64,000 bases of DNA from positions 62,001-126,000 of the forward strand of contig JADDOH010010244.1 of assembly GCA_016648135.1 (NCBI GenBank). Reading direction: 5' to 3'. A model generated the notes under the pieces. It did not search any database, was not told the DNA's origin, and saw only the letters and a list, made by a program, of their open reading frames with translations. The stretch comes from Agrypnia vestita (taxonomy: Eukaryota; Arthropoda; Insecta; Trichoptera; Phryganeidae). Positions within the stretch are counted from its first letter, which is position 1; every line of letters starts with the position of its first letter. Shown here piece by piece: positions 1-10,971 of this stretch. Position numbers and translations under genes: made by a program.

Positions 1-37
1 TACCTATATGTACAGAAAATTTCTGTACATATAGGTA
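1..37. repeat. Perfect hairpin at window edge
   Basis: An 18-bp arm starting TACCTATATG is followed by one unpaired base and its exact reverse complement. The feature touches the window edge, so it may be the end of a longer inverted repeat. No coding potential is visible. Confidence 0.85.
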
Positions 38-1231
38 CAGGTAGGAGATTTATTTAAAAAAAATCTCTGAGATTTACGTTACCGTGTCTCATTGGACATT
101 TGTGGACTCGGCGCCATCATTTTTTTTTATTTCTTGAGGTTCGGGTAAAACGAGTTGCCCTGGAAGATAGCTGGCAACCCTGGAGATGGAAACCGGGGCA
201 TGGTGATGGTGTGAACACTATTAGGCATGTAGCGGCATCGTTCTTTATACCTTCATTTCAATAAGGCCAGAGGGGTGTCCGAATAGTTTAGGTTAGTAAT
301 ATGTTCACTGCAGAGAAATGTAGATACATATTTATATGAAGCGATAGCATATTTGACGAGGGTACGAATATCCGGATTGGTTGTACAGTGTTGTGTTAGA
401 GAGTACATTTTATCGAGTCTGCAAAATCTTCACTTCGCAAGATCTGAGCCCTAAAATATGAAAAAAGCAATATTAAATTGAAATTTTAAGATCTTTATCG
501 CACTGCGGTACATATTATCTGTCAAATGCAATCGCGTATTAACCAATCGTAAAAATGTTCAGTAATGACAAAAGACGTTTTTAATTCCTAAGCCGTTTCC
601 AAGAAATCGATTTGTTTTTTATTCATTTTCAAAAAATAATCGCGTCTTTCAAAGTGCATCAAAAATCGACAAAAACAAATATTCCAGTCATAAAACCTAA
701 TACGTCGATATTTTATTAATTATTACATATTTAACTATTAGAGGTCATTGTACAGATGTTTTTTATGCTTTTTTAATGTAATTATATAAAAAACTTTAAT
801 TTACGAAGGATATGCGTTTTACAGTTTGGATTCTTTCTGCAAAATGTTTAAATGTACGAAAAACAATTACTTATTTTTTCTACGTGGGTTCTATTTTCTA
901 TGAATTTGATAAAGCATGAAGTAAAAAATGTATTATCTGAGACGTAGAAACCCAACCCCCTCAGAAGTTTTCCACAAAATTATTATAGTTTTGTAGAATT
1001 TTAAAGATACACAATGCGTCTATACTACATGGATATTTTTAACCAATATTTTTCAGTTTAACAGTCAAACAATTTCTTTTTACTTTAAGAATTAATTTAA
1101 CGGTGATGGCTGTGACATAGCACTTAGACCTAGTATTGAGTTGTCCAAACCTGTTCATAACCCATTTTTAGCATGTTATTAAATATTGTACAATATATTA
1201 ACTATAGATTGTAAGAATTGACAGATTATAT
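38..1231. other. AT-rich sequence, nothing recognised
   Basis: I see no long ORF, repeat family member or inverted repeat here. The DNA is AT-rich with homopolymer runs. Confidence 0.5.
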
Positions 1232-1237
1232 TTATGT

Positions 1238-1310
1238 GGCGTCTAGATGCAAAAGCGCCACTGTAAATTTGGGGTCCATATGGATAGTGGCGCTTTTGCA
1301 TCTGTACGCC
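1238..1310. mobile_element. Short palindromic MITE
   Basis: Arms 1238-1262 and 1286-1310 are inverted copies with two mismatches and share the core ATGCAAAAGCGCCACT. The spacer is 23 bp. The structure is typical of a miniature inverted-repeat element or a foldback remnant, and the superfamily is not determined. Confidence 0.7.
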
Positions 1311-1325
1311 AAATATGATACTATA

Positions 1326-1560
1326 TATTTTTTTATTTATTTATTTATCTATTAATTAACGCCCTAAATGGCTTTTACAACAGATAGGTAAAGTGTACAT
1401 TAATATGATATATATATTAATATAATATTAATATAATAATAATGACATAAAGTGGAAAGAAAATACTTAAAATACAGATACAAATATATAAATATAAATA
1501 TGATATAAAGTAAAATGGAAGTATATAACAAGCAGAAGCTTAAGCATACTATAGAATATG
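1326..1560 (-). mobile_element. LINE 3' end (tail only)
   Basis: On the minus strand an AT-rich stretch ends in AAAAGCCATTTAGGGCG followed by a TTAATT...AAAT-type tail. The same ending, GCCC/CTAAGGGCGTTAATAAATA-like, is seen after LINE coding remnants at 38.6, 40.9 and 47.4 kb and in reverse at 56.5 kb. This is therefore read as a 5'-truncated LINE 3' UTR. The left boundary is sharp at the poly tail and the inner boundary is uncertain. Confidence 0.5.
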
Positions 1561-2241
1561 TAAATACAAATATAAGTAAAAAAAATTACACTATTAAGTG
1601 TAAAATACTACGTAGTCAATATATGTAATATTGGCTAACTTAAAAAAAACATTCTTGACACACTTTTGAAAAGTATCTCATCGAAAAATCTCATACGTGT
1701 CCACGCGTCATTAGTATGTAATTTGTCTTTCGAAGACACTTTTTACTAAAACTTGAAAGTAGTGAAGTATACATACTTCTTAGCACTTTATTACTTTACA
1801 CTATTTCACCTTATCTAAGCCGAGATCGATTTAAAAAATAAATAAAAAATATTTCCCGGGTACAAGAAACACATTTTGATTTTTTGTGATACTTGCACGG
1901 TTTCTTTGGGACTTTATTCCATTTTTTCCTACCTTATACACGTTTTGTATAGATGCTTCTGATATTTTAAAATCAGACAGAGGTTACCGAATTCATTTTG
2001 CATGTGGAGAGAATAAATTTGTAATAAAGGGAAGGCATTTGATGTCCCGATTCCAATATTCGAAGCCATCAACCGTCCGACGGCCCCTCGCGGCGCTGCT
2101 TCGGCTTCCCGCCCACAGGTGGCGTCAGTGTTTCCCGCGCGACGCGAACATTATTTATCATTTTTTCCTTTCACGGGCCGCGGAGACGGCTCTATAAAGC
2201 CATGTATTCACTAGGGGACAAATAGCCCCTCAACGCGCGGC

Positions 2242-2445
2242 ACAGAGTCTACGTGACGTTGCAACGTCGCGCACGACATAGCGGGGCATTCCTACGTGCA
2301 GCGGTAACGTTGCCACGAGCACGGTACCCGAGCGAGCTCATCGCGACATCGCGCCGCGCGTCAGTACCACGTGGTACGTTTACAAGTGAATGCGCATGCG
2401 CTGTAACTGTATACCACTCAACATGGCATTAGTGTGGGGAAACGG
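2242..2445. promoter_or_regulatory. CpG-rich block with NRF-1-like and E-box palindromes
   Basis: This stretch is much richer in CpG than its surroundings. It holds the perfect palindrome GTACCACGTGGTAC (2364-2377, with a CACGTG E-box) and TGCGCATGCGC (2391-2401), which matches the NRF-1/Ewg consensus. Both motifs are visible directly; regulatory function is inference. The block lies inside the larger inverted-repeat element, so it may be element sequence rather than host promoter. Confidence 0.3.
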
Positions 2446-2516
2446 GATTGTTATCCAACTGATCGAGCTCTAATTGAGCTGTAATTACAATTCTGATGTG
2501 AGGGCCAACAGAATTA

Positions 2517-2659
2517 CAGTAGCCGGCAAACATCTTGAAATTTTACGGCGTAGTGGGGGGAAGTTTGCGCATGTACCATTCCACCAAAGAGACCCAAATT
2601 TTATCTTCTGCGCATTCCCACACTACGCCGAAAAATTTCAAGAAGTTTGCCGGCAACTG
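2517..2659. mobile_element. TA-flanked MITE, copy 1 (mariner/Tc1 type)
   Basis: The element starts CAGTAGCCGGCAAAC and ends in its inverted form GTTTGCCGGCAACTG. Inverted arms of about 45 bp include CGGCGTAGTGGGG, and TA flanks both ends (2515-2516, 2660-2661). CAGT ends with TA duplications fit the Tc1/mariner superfamily. No ORF is carried. Confidence 0.75.
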
Positions 2660-2947
2660 TACGTAATATTGTGTCTTGCTTGGCTATGGAAGGCCCGATT
2701 ATTTTTAATAAATTTTCAAAACCACTTGTCATTCGAGTGAAATGCACCAAAGATCCGACAGACATTCGAAGATCGCATAGAATATCCATCCTTCTTTCTC
2801 TTTGCAGTAAATAATTTCGCACCCACCACCTCTTTCTCCTCTTACGTTTCGATAAACTCGTTAGGATAAATAGACGCGCAACACCAATCATCATAACCTC
2901 ATCGGGCGACGTTTCCGCGACAAGTGATATGTGAGTCCCGGTATGTA
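2660..2947. other. Spacer between the two MITEs
   Basis: This is the interior of the TTAA-flanked element. I see no ORF or motif I can name. Confidence 0.4.
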
Positions 2948-3088
2948 CAGTATCCGGTAAACATCTTGAAATTTTACGGCGTAGTGCGGGGAAGTTTGCG
3001 CATGTACCATTCCACCAGAGACCCAAATTTTGTCTTCTGCGCATTCCCCCACTACGCCAACAAATTTCAAGAAGTTTGCCGGCAACTG
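2948..3088. mobile_element. TA-flanked MITE, copy 2
   Basis: This is a near copy of the element at 2517-2659 in the same orientation, with the same inverted arms and TA at both ends (2946-2947, 3089-3090). Two copies of one MITE within 430 bp suggest either repeated insertion or a local duplication inside the host element. Confidence 0.75.
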
Positions 3089-3474
3089 TACACGTCAAAT
3101 GACCGCGTCATTGTCCCCGAAACATGAGCGTAGATGTTGATGCGACACGCCGCGCGGAATGTTTTGCGATTTGTCCCCTAGTGAATACACGGCTTAATGC
3201 ACATTTTCCATTCCTGAGGTCACATTGCGGTATTGCTATCATCGCCTTTCGGTGCCGCGGCCGGAGTCGTGAGAAGCGTTTTAGTGATTCACATGGCTCT
3301 GTCCGCGTTGCGGTTAAAAAATAAGTACCTAAGTACGACTCGCTTGAGGAGTATCTCTCGATCTTTTCGGGGAAAATCCACGTTTGCTGGTTTCTTTAAA
3401 ACACTGTGTCGTCAACCTGAACAGGCGCACAAAATCTTAAAAAACTGAATCAATAACAAATACGCCTGTCAGTC

Positions 3475-4065
3475 TTGCCAGTGGCGTCTGCTTGCTTGAC
3501 GAAAAAACTTTGGATCGATTTTTAACCCTTTTCCCGTGATCCAATCGAGCTGAAACTTGGCAAGTAGACTCGTGGCGACGATCAAGAAGATCTGTCAAAT
3601 TTTCGTTAAAAAAAATTAATAATTATAGTATAATTTTGGATTTATAGAAATTTTAATGGTTTTTTCAAATTGGAATCATTAGAAAAGTTTGATTAGCAAC
3701 GGCGGCCCAATAACGTCGCGGAATATTTTCTAAATTTGAATTACTCCGTCGGTAAGCATAATAGGTGCTTCGCTACGAATGTCGAAAATCTAAATTGACT
3801 GAAAATGTTTTTAGAATTTAATCTTCAAAGCAAGAAGTGTCTTATCAAAGCTCAGAACATCTGACATTTTAGAAATATATTAAATTACTGTAAGTTTAGT
3901 GTTATGTTATATGTTTTAATTCGTCTTTAATTGTTGTTATATTTTACAAAGAAAGGGAGTATAATAAAAACTTGGTTTTTATGGGTTACTTTTTATTATT
4001 CACTTTATATTAACTCGTGGCGTCTGCTTGACGAAAAAACTTTGGATCGATTCGATAAAAAACCC
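3475..4065 (+). repeat. Unclassified repeat family A, copy 1
   Basis: The family begins near GTGGCGTCTGCTTGCTTG and runs through ACCCTTTTCCCGTGATCCAA. It ends with AAAGAAAGGGAGTAT and an ACTTGGTTTTTATGGGTTAC tail. A second, partial start (GTGGCGTCTGCTTGACG) lies right after the tail at about 4012. Related copies are at 13,437-13,746 (minus), 62,459-63,108 (plus) and a fragment near 29,727. There is no ORF, and the class is unknown. Confidence 0.7.
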
Positions 4066-4087
4066 GATGTTCGCGATGTTTCGATCA

Positions 4088-4470
4088 TCTAGTGGATGGC
4101 TAAATCCAAGATCATGGTCCCATTGCATATACAGCGAAAATGAGTATTTCACTATATTATTGAATGTGCTAATAACAAAATGAAAGATAATTTACGTTTA
4201 AATAGTAAGTATTAAATAAGATATTACACTTTAAAGTTCCGAAAAATGCACTGCATATTTTGACATTTCATAGGCAATATATGAGGTTAAGTTAGGTTAT
4301 TAGGTTTGGTTAGGTTATGTTATTAGGTTTGGTTTGTTTAATTTAGATTACGATTATTTTAGTTCGATTAAATTAATAGGACATAATATCATGTAGTGAA
4401 ATACTTATTATCGTTGTATGAAAAACTGGACCATATTCTTGGATTATACCCTAGTGGATTATCCCAGACC
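4088..4470. mobile_element. Inverted-repeat element with a GGTTA-rich core
   Basis: Left arm words (AAATCCAAGATCATGGTCC, GAGTATTTCACTA) recur inverted on the right (GGACCATATTCTTGGATT, TAGTGAAATACTTATT). The arms are about 70 bp long at roughly 75-80% identity. The core (4265-4335) is a degenerate run of GGTTA/TTAGG units. No ORF is seen, so it is probably a MITE. Confidence 0.55.
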
Positions 4471-4762
4471 TTTGAAGTAATTTCCAATTTACTGTAAAGG
4501 GTGTAGGGCGCTGTGAAATCCTCGATTACGTACAATTTCTTTTTACTTACCGCATCTACCATCTCGTAATAATAATAAGAAAACTAATTTTATAAAATTT
4601 GCACTTCTCATTGTGCAGAATGTATCCAAAGTATGCAGCTTTCCTTCTTTTGATAGTTTTTTGAACAATCTGAACATCTCATATGCTTCCAGGATTTTGA
4701 AGTTTAAACCTTGACTCCATAGTATTCCAAATAGAAAAAAGACAAACACACTAAATTGTTTT

Positions 4763-5254
4763 TACTACAAGGGAATAAATGAGTACCTGCCAGAAGATGT
4801 GAGGAAGCTAAGCAGAATCAACATCTTCAAACAATAATGTAAACGGCACATAACAATGGAAAATGTATGAAGAGAAATATTATTTATTTAATTATTTAAT
4901 AAGTGTACATATATTATATATATATTACTATATATATATTTATTATATCCATTATCCAAGGATTGGATCTCGACTTCTGGAGTGAACGGGTGTGCTTGCC
5001 ATCAATTCAAAACAGAACTCGAAATACAAGGCGCAAAATCCCTTTGAAAATTGCCAGTGCTATCTGTCCGAAATGTTGGGTACAATATAACAGTCTTTCT
5101 CAAGACTACAATACGCGGGTTATCCTAGAAAGTAATCCTTCATCTTTTACCCGCGAAAATCTTAATATTAACATATATATAATATTTTTTAATATTAGCT
5201 AATGATAAACAATGTATCATTAACTAAATAAAGATATATAAATAAATAAATAGA
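4763..5254 (+). pseudogene. LINE ORF2 C-terminal remnant plus 3' tail
   Basis: Codons at 4763-4837 read YYKGINEYLPEDVRKLSRIN then IFKQ and a stop. This matches the usual LINE C-terminal pattern of N-x-LP-x-D/E-V-R followed by a hydrophobic F-K pair. An AT-rich 3' UTR follows and ends in AATAAATAAATAG at about 5250. Everything upstream of the last 24 codons is missing. Confidence 0.45.
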
Positions 5255-5917
5255 GCAGCAATCGTATTAAAATAATGACACTTGATGAGTCATAGAGTAA
5301 TTTTCATAAACATTTAACTTCAAGGGAGGTTTCTTTAAAGCTACACAGCTAGTATTTAAAATGAAATGACGCTTTGCAAACTTGAGGACAAGATTGTGTG
5401 AAAAGGCACGTTTTTGGTACACTTTAAATGTCTCGGTTGCACTGTTCTTTATTGCGAAGGACAAAGAGATCCGCATTGGGCTTGCTACCGAAAGTGGCCG
5501 TTCGTTGAACTAAGTCTTTTGGCGATGACTGGTCGGTTCAACAGCCTTTGTAGAACGAACCGGACAAAACATTTAAGTTAAAATCAAAATATAAAAAAAA
5601 AAACACCAGATCCCTTTTTAATAATATAATTTTTGATATCTTTTTTCAAAATACACATTTTTACTTAACTTAAACATAGCGCAATATCTGATTCTGTTTG
5701 GTTTCAGTTTTCGTATGATTCTGGTAGAAGGGAATAGGTATGATAATTTCCGTTTATTGTACCGTGTGATACAAAAGAGTGTAGTCCAAAAATTATCATA
5801 ACTTATCCTGCATTATTTAAAAAAATGATGTTATCTGATCTATAATCTGATAAGATTGGTAAGATAAGATAATAAATTATTTTATCTTCTAATAATTCCA
5901 CTGTCGTAACTTCTTTA
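5255..5917. other. No recognised feature
   Basis: The segment 5330-5570 has more balanced composition and a short minus-strand ORF, but nothing in it is recognisable. Confidence 0.4.
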
Positions 5918-6020
5918 TAATATGAAAACATTTTTTTCTTTTTTTTATAGATAAATAAATACTTATTCTTTAGGAATCCGACATGTATAAATAACGTCAT
6001 TTTTGACGGACTACAGCTAG
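5918..6020 (+). mobile_element. Helitron 3' end fragment
   Basis: The sequence ends with the hairpin GTCATTTTTGAC, then GGACTACAGCTAG followed by T. A 3' hairpin just before CTRR and a host T is the canonical Helitron terminus. The upstream words TTATTCTTTAGGAA match the element at 49,870-50,019, so both belong to one family. Confidence 0.65.
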
Positions 6021-7091
6021 TGACATATTAAGGCTTGGGATAAAAAAAATAGCCGGAAGATAGCAAAATGTCATTACTCTTTTTCTTTTTTGAAAAATAT
6101 GCAATAGTGTGATAGCATCGTGGCTTCTTTTATAACAATTTATATTTATATTTTATATATAAATATTTCATAACATCATCAGTCGCATTAACCTTTAACC
6201 AAGCTATGTAAATATCACGATGCCAGAGCTCATTAAAGAAATATTTTTTAAAACAATAGTGAGCATTTAAACAATATAAGGTATATTCATATATTAATTT
6301 CCAAAATTTATGATATGAATATACCTCGATCACACCTATTTCTTCTTCGATTGCATATTATTATGTATGTTTCACATCTTAGAATTTTCGTGAAGCTAAT
6401 CCTCAAAGTTGTAAGTTAAAAAAAAATGTAATTGGCAGAATAAGATGAAAGCTAAAGAAATGAAGTTCAAAATTTTATGTAGGTACTGAAAATGTATGGG
6501 AAAACTGTGTAAAACGAGTAACAATATATGATAAGAAAGAATACATAGTAAAAATGATTGTAAAATATATATAATTATAATAAAAATAAAAGTTTATTTA
6601 AGGATGGACGTAAGGAAAGATCGGTGATTAGTTAGACTGATATTTATAAAATTTGTACCTACCGCCACACCAGGATTTAAGTCTGTTGGCGAAATTACTG
6701 TAGCGAAACAGATCACTAAAACATCCAGGGTTAATAAAATCACAGATTTTTGGCCATATTATGAAAAAATCAATATTGGGATCATAAGATTGGAATCCCA
6801 ACACTTAACAGATGAGAATAAAAACAAAAAATAAACGAGACGCAGGTGTAAGTCGGTGTTCGTTTCTTTCAGTTTTTTCTTGCGAGAGAGAGAGCGACAA
6901 AGAAGTACATGAAGTAACATATATTTGCAAGATTGATTAAATTTAAAATATTTGGTAGACTAAGATCGACTAAGACCGCTGCGCTGGCAGGCGATATCGT
7001 AGCGAACTTTCTAACAAGGGCGAATCAACTGAGGAGCGGCTACGATTAGAGCTGGTAACAGATAATTTTGCTAGCAGATGAAAATTCCAGT
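6021..7091. other. No recognised feature
   Basis: AT-rich sequence. A slightly GC-richer part lies at 6960-7070, with no ORF or repeat match within the window. Confidence 0.4.
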
Positions 7092-7130
7092 TTGTGTTGT
7101 ATACCTTAAGTTGCAAGGTATACAACACAA
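7092..7130. repeat. 16-bp perfect hairpin
   Basis: The arm TTGTGTTGTATACCTT (7092-7107) is matched by its exact reverse complement at 7115-7130, with a 7-nt loop. It could be a foldback remnant or a structured RNA; the sequence alone does not tell. Confidence 0.8.
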
Positions 7131-8449
7131 CACGTGTTTTTTTATGTATGCAAAAGAATTATAATTATAATTATACGTTCATTAAATTTATAAATTTATT
7201 TTCATGCATGGCTTGAATTTTCGCGAAGTGAGCAAAGTTAAATGTTTAGATTTTTGAGATCTCAAAACACGAAAATATTCTTGTTTATTTAATTTTTATT
7301 TTTTTAATAAATAGACAGCGAACAGGTCATTAATGACCCCAATAGATGGTTCTAAACAGACTAATTAGAGTACAAACTAAGAAACTTTTGTGAAAACTTT
7401 TTGAAAATGACATAATTACAATGAACATTTTGAATATGACATAATTACACAATACACTTTTACGATAAAGAGTATAAAATAAATTAGTATTTATACAATA
7501 CGTACGTAATGCTCTTTTTATGATAAAATAAATTGTAAATAAATGATAATATAAAATAAAATATCGGAAATTAGTATTCACAATTTAGGAATAAGTTCTC
7601 GATAATCAAGTCTTTTACATAACACACAATACACTTTTTATAAACAAATAATACATTAATAGTAAAAAATGTCTTAGTGATAAATAAATTGTAAATAACA
7701 TTCAGTATAATATAAAGACTACCACAAATATTGTAAATAGAAATATAAATATTAATGTTGATGTCATCACTATGTAGAATTATTTTTTTAATAAATAAAA
7801 ATGTTGAAAGGGCTGGATACTTTGCGGGCGCCCGGTACTCTGGTGAGACAGTGGCAGACAGTTGCGCCAACTGGCTGATTGATTGCCTGCAGCGTACAGG
7901 GTGTGCGAGGCGAATCTGTACTTATAGTTGATTTGCATATTTCTCTCGATATTTGCATAATCTCTATTTTATTGAATGGAGCGAGTGTCGAAAATGAATT
8001 AAAAAATTCTTGTATACATAACCACGACTAGCGAACACGGCGAAACAAGTCGCCATGATTGTTCCACGGAATGTACCAACTAATTTAGAAGCCTTTTTTG
8101 GATATTCAAAATTGATCGAATAATTAAGCACGTGCATATAAAATGTTATTACTATTATAAACGTACACTTAACACTACCACAACAGACCAAACAACTGAC
8201 TACTGACAAATTCAAAACTTAAATTAATTAAATTATATTATTATTATATTCCTATATTGAATCATGTAAATAATGTTATCCATAAACCTTTTCTGGTTTC
8301 TATTATATTTTTGAATAAAAAAATAAAAAAACAGCTTTCTTAATAGATTCTTACTTAAAGTGAAAACATCCTAAGAGTTTTAATAGCTAATATGTGTGAT
8401 AACTGTCTGGATTTTAAGCATCCAAATATTTCACAACTTATAAATTTAG
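7131..8449. other. AT-rich, imperfect direct duplication
   Basis: Segments near 7440-7570 and 7619-7720 share ACACAATACACTTTT and AATAAATTGTAAATAA in the same order, which suggests an old tandem duplication of roughly 180 bp. No gene is recognised in the rest. Confidence 0.35.
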
Positions 8450-8720
8450 AGCTATCATTACCGGCAACGACGTCTACGTATATTATGTCATTGAAATTAT
8501 TAATTTTCGACTATAGATGCTAAATACCTATAGCATAGTCCCTTCAAATATTTGAAAGAAGTCAGATTAAGAACAAATTTAAATACAACTTTCAAAAAAT
8601 TTCATAATTTATGGATTTTCTTACGCTGGATTGGTGAACGTTGCATTGTGTAAAGTGATCACTTACGCCAGCTAACACAGATTGTAAGCCCCATAGTCAC
8701 CCTCTAAAGACTTCCATGCA
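8450..8720 (+). repeat. Unclassified repeat family B, copy 1
   Basis: Shared words with 12,131-12,375 are CATAGTCCCTTCAAATAT, TGGATTTT..ACG, TTGCATTGTGTA and GTGATCACTTA. Partial copies are at 33,611-33,745 and, inverted, at 48,163-48,285. There is no ORF and no clear terminal repeats. Confidence 0.65.
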
Positions 8721-8904
8721 TGTTTTCCATATAAGTACCTCAATCTCTCTGAGACCTCTATAATTTAGCTCAATTAATTTCATTAATTTTATAATTCCAT
8801 TGACAAAGAAACACAGAAAAAATTAATATTCCATAATTAAAAGTAAGCGAAATTATTATTTACATCAAGAATGAGAAAATTAAATTTAAAGTGAGAAGAT
8901 GAAC

Positions 8905-9215
8905 TAAAGTAGACTGAATGCAGTGGAGATGAGATCCCTTAGACGTATGTGCGGCAAAACCATTTATGATTGGGTTGAGAATGAAGATAATTAGGAATGA
9001 CACAATTAATAAAATTAAAAAAGGGTTGCTCGGGCGGTTTGGGCGTGTTGAGGAAGATTAACCAGATACTGGAAGATGATCCCGTTAGAAGCTTCAAAAA
9101 TCGTACAGCTTGATGTATGAACGTAGATAAGGCGAGAGTTGTATGTTAGGACAGAAGAGTGTGGCGTTCTATCCCCTCTGCTTGCCCCCACGGGGAAACG
9201 GCGTGATGGTAAGTA
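8905..9215 (+). pseudogene. RTE-like LINE 3' fragment with internal deletion
   Basis: Broken reading frames resemble the end of other LINE copies here: a LRRMCGK-like stretch, NKIKKG, then INQILEDDPVRS, and RRVWRSIPSACPHGET before a GATGGTAAGTAAGTAAATAAG tail-like end. Relative to 58,922-59,290 the segment encoding the GRPRKTWHDQ motif is deleted. It is non-functional. Confidence 0.6.
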
Positions 9216-9235
9216 AGTAAATAAGTACGAGCAAA

Positions 9236-9545
9236 CTAGATGTGGATGTGGAGCTGTCTATAGCATAGTCGATAGAATAATGAAAGGGTCGCTGAGATTG
9301 TTTGGTCATGTGGAACCTACGTATATGCGAGTAGAGGACGGTAAAGTAAATATATGTAGCGATTGTTTAATGATGACTCCAGCGAAAGACAAACCGCGAA
9401 AGATGATCAAACGTATAAATTTAACATTGGAAGACAACGGCTAGAAGCTTTAATAAGCAAAGAGGATGCATGAGATGTCGTATGAAAGTGAACCAGGTAA
9501 GAATGTGTCAGGACAGAATAGTATGGCGTTCGTAAGTAAGTGTAC
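9236..9545 (+). pseudogene. Second, more decayed RTE-like LINE 3' fragment
   Basis: It lies directly after the previous copy in the same orientation. Recognisable pieces are DRIMKGSLRLFGHVE, PRKM, LTLEDNG and GQNSMAF in shifting frames, ending in a GTAAGTAAGTG tail. The head-to-tail pair suggests a local duplication or repeated insertion. Confidence 0.5.
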
Positions 9546-10112
9546 CTAAAACAAATAATCAATTTTTAATATTAATCCACTGCAGTCGTTTTCATGATAA
9601 AACAACATTTTATATAAAATGATAACGGCTAAAAGGTCCATTAATTTTTGCTTTCAATTACCTATGGCTAATATCTATTCCGTGTACCCTCTTAAACAAA
9701 TATATATGTCTGTATTATAAAATCCCTTATTGGGTACTAGATAATGTTTCCAGTAAGTCAAGATCGCTCACTACTGGAGAATCCAATCACAGGATTCCGG
9801 TCTAGTTTACAATAATGGAATCGGCATTAATTAGAGTACAGATTATTCATGATGATTATTTAAATGGATCTTTATAAAACTGTGTTTATTACACTGGGGT
9901 TTAATTATGTCACATCACTAACCGATTGGTTGGGCACATCCCTACACAATCCATAGAGAGATGCAGAAAAAAGAGTATTGTCATCTGTCGACGTCCTATG
10001 GAGGATCTAGTGAAGTCTATGTAATAAAAGTCTACATATTCTATATTATATTTAAAGTGTTATTATTCAATAAAGACACCCTAAACATTACAAATTGTAC
10101 ATATAATACGTA
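9546..10112. other. No recognised feature
   Basis: Apart from a minor hairpin (GAATCC...GGATTC near 9780) I see nothing to annotate. Confidence 0.4.
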
Positions 10113-10193
10113 TATATTATTCTACTCGAGTTTCCAGAGTTGCACAACCTTTCATCGACAGATTAATCATTTAAACTCGAGTAGAATAATATA
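10113..10193. repeat. 21-bp inverted repeat
   Basis: Arms 10,113-10,133 and 10,173-10,193 are exact inverted copies containing CTACTCGAGTTT, with a 39-bp spacer. It is probably a small foldback or MITE remnant. Confidence 0.75.
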
Positions 10194-10291
10194 CAATTAA
10201 ACTCAAGTAGGTAGAGTAGACATTTACAAACATATATTTTAATTTACACAAAATGAATCTTTGTAATACATACCCCATGAGTTATACTTGT

Positions 10292-10335
10292 CACTACTAT
10301 AGTTTTGAGAGAAGCAGTCTCTCTCATCATCAGGT
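10292..10335 (-). ncRNA. Hammerhead-ribozyme-like motif (Penelope-type)
   Basis: The minus strand reads CAC, the core CTGATGA, a GAGAG...CTCTC hairpin, AAAAC, TATA, GTA, GTG. This matches the order of hammerhead elements: CUGANGA, stem II, a GAAA-like strand, a two-pair stem III and cleavage base A. The outer CAC/GUG pair forms stem I. The GAAA box reads AAAA in this copy, and one extra base follows the core, so activity is doubtful. Confidence 0.4.
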
Positions 10336-10858
10336 GTATTTGATAATTAGCCTTGGTACAGAACTTTGTCAACTTATGCGAATAGAGCGGCAGGTCGCGT
10401 GGTCTGGAAGATTTTTTTGATCATTAGAGAAAAAAAAATTTAGGATCAGAGACGTCTTGTGGAATTTGATGTTGTTCATAAGTGTTTTCTCAAAATTTAA
10501 GTTTTTTAGGATTTCGATGGTTTGCAAACTATTCATTACGAGGAGCTGAGTGGATTGGTTTTAAATTAAAATTATAAATATCTTTCATTTACATTTGTAC
10601 GTTTTCACCTTTTTATTAATTAGTTTTTTCTGATTCTGTGACCATTATAATCGAATTAAAAACCCAGTGATTGCATTTTTTGGCTCGTAATTGAATTTAC
10701 TACTCATCATTTCTAGCCAAATTACACATATTGTACATAATATACTATAACAAACGTACGTACATTTACTAAGGCATAGAAACTACGTAAAACCATGTCT
10801 AAAAATATATAAATTGCTTTTCATGAAAGATATCCATTTTCTTGAAGGTATATATCCA

Positions 10859-10897
10859 GTAGAGTAGTTTGTTGGTCTAATGTTAAGACACTTGCTT
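10859..10897 (+). repeat. SINE family S1, 5' fragment
   Basis: TAGTTTGTTGGTCTAATG and AAGACACTTGC match the tRNA-like head of the SINE copies at 24.8, 38.9, 43.4 and 59.7 kb. The B box is not present. Confidence 0.4.
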
Positions 10898-10971
10898 AGT
10901 TTCAAGCATCCTATCACAACACTTGCTTTACCCACTTTCTATGTCTTCTCATGCACGCTCCTCGGTCGTTT

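Larger units (their letters stand above)
2199..3193. mobile_element. TTAA-flanked inverted-repeat element
   Basis: The ends are inverted copies of GCCRTGTATTCACTAGGGG over about 26 bp, at 2199 and ending at 3193. The right flank is TTAA (3194-3197) and the left flank is TAAA, one mismatch from it, which suggests a TTAA target. That target is typical of the piggyBac superfamily, but no transposase is present. The interior holds a CpG-rich block and two smaller MITEs, so this is a non-autonomous, nested element. Confidence 0.65.

Noticed and set aside
1886..3448. Several open frames of 60-165 codons on both strands
   Set aside because: They cross the inverted-repeat element and its MITEs, and the longest reads through MITE arms. 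They are chance frames in non-coding DNA.
4265..4335. Interstitial telomere-like TTAGG array
   Set aside because: Units are irregular (GGTTA, AGTTA, TTAGGTTTGG), so this is described only as the core of an inverted-repeat element.
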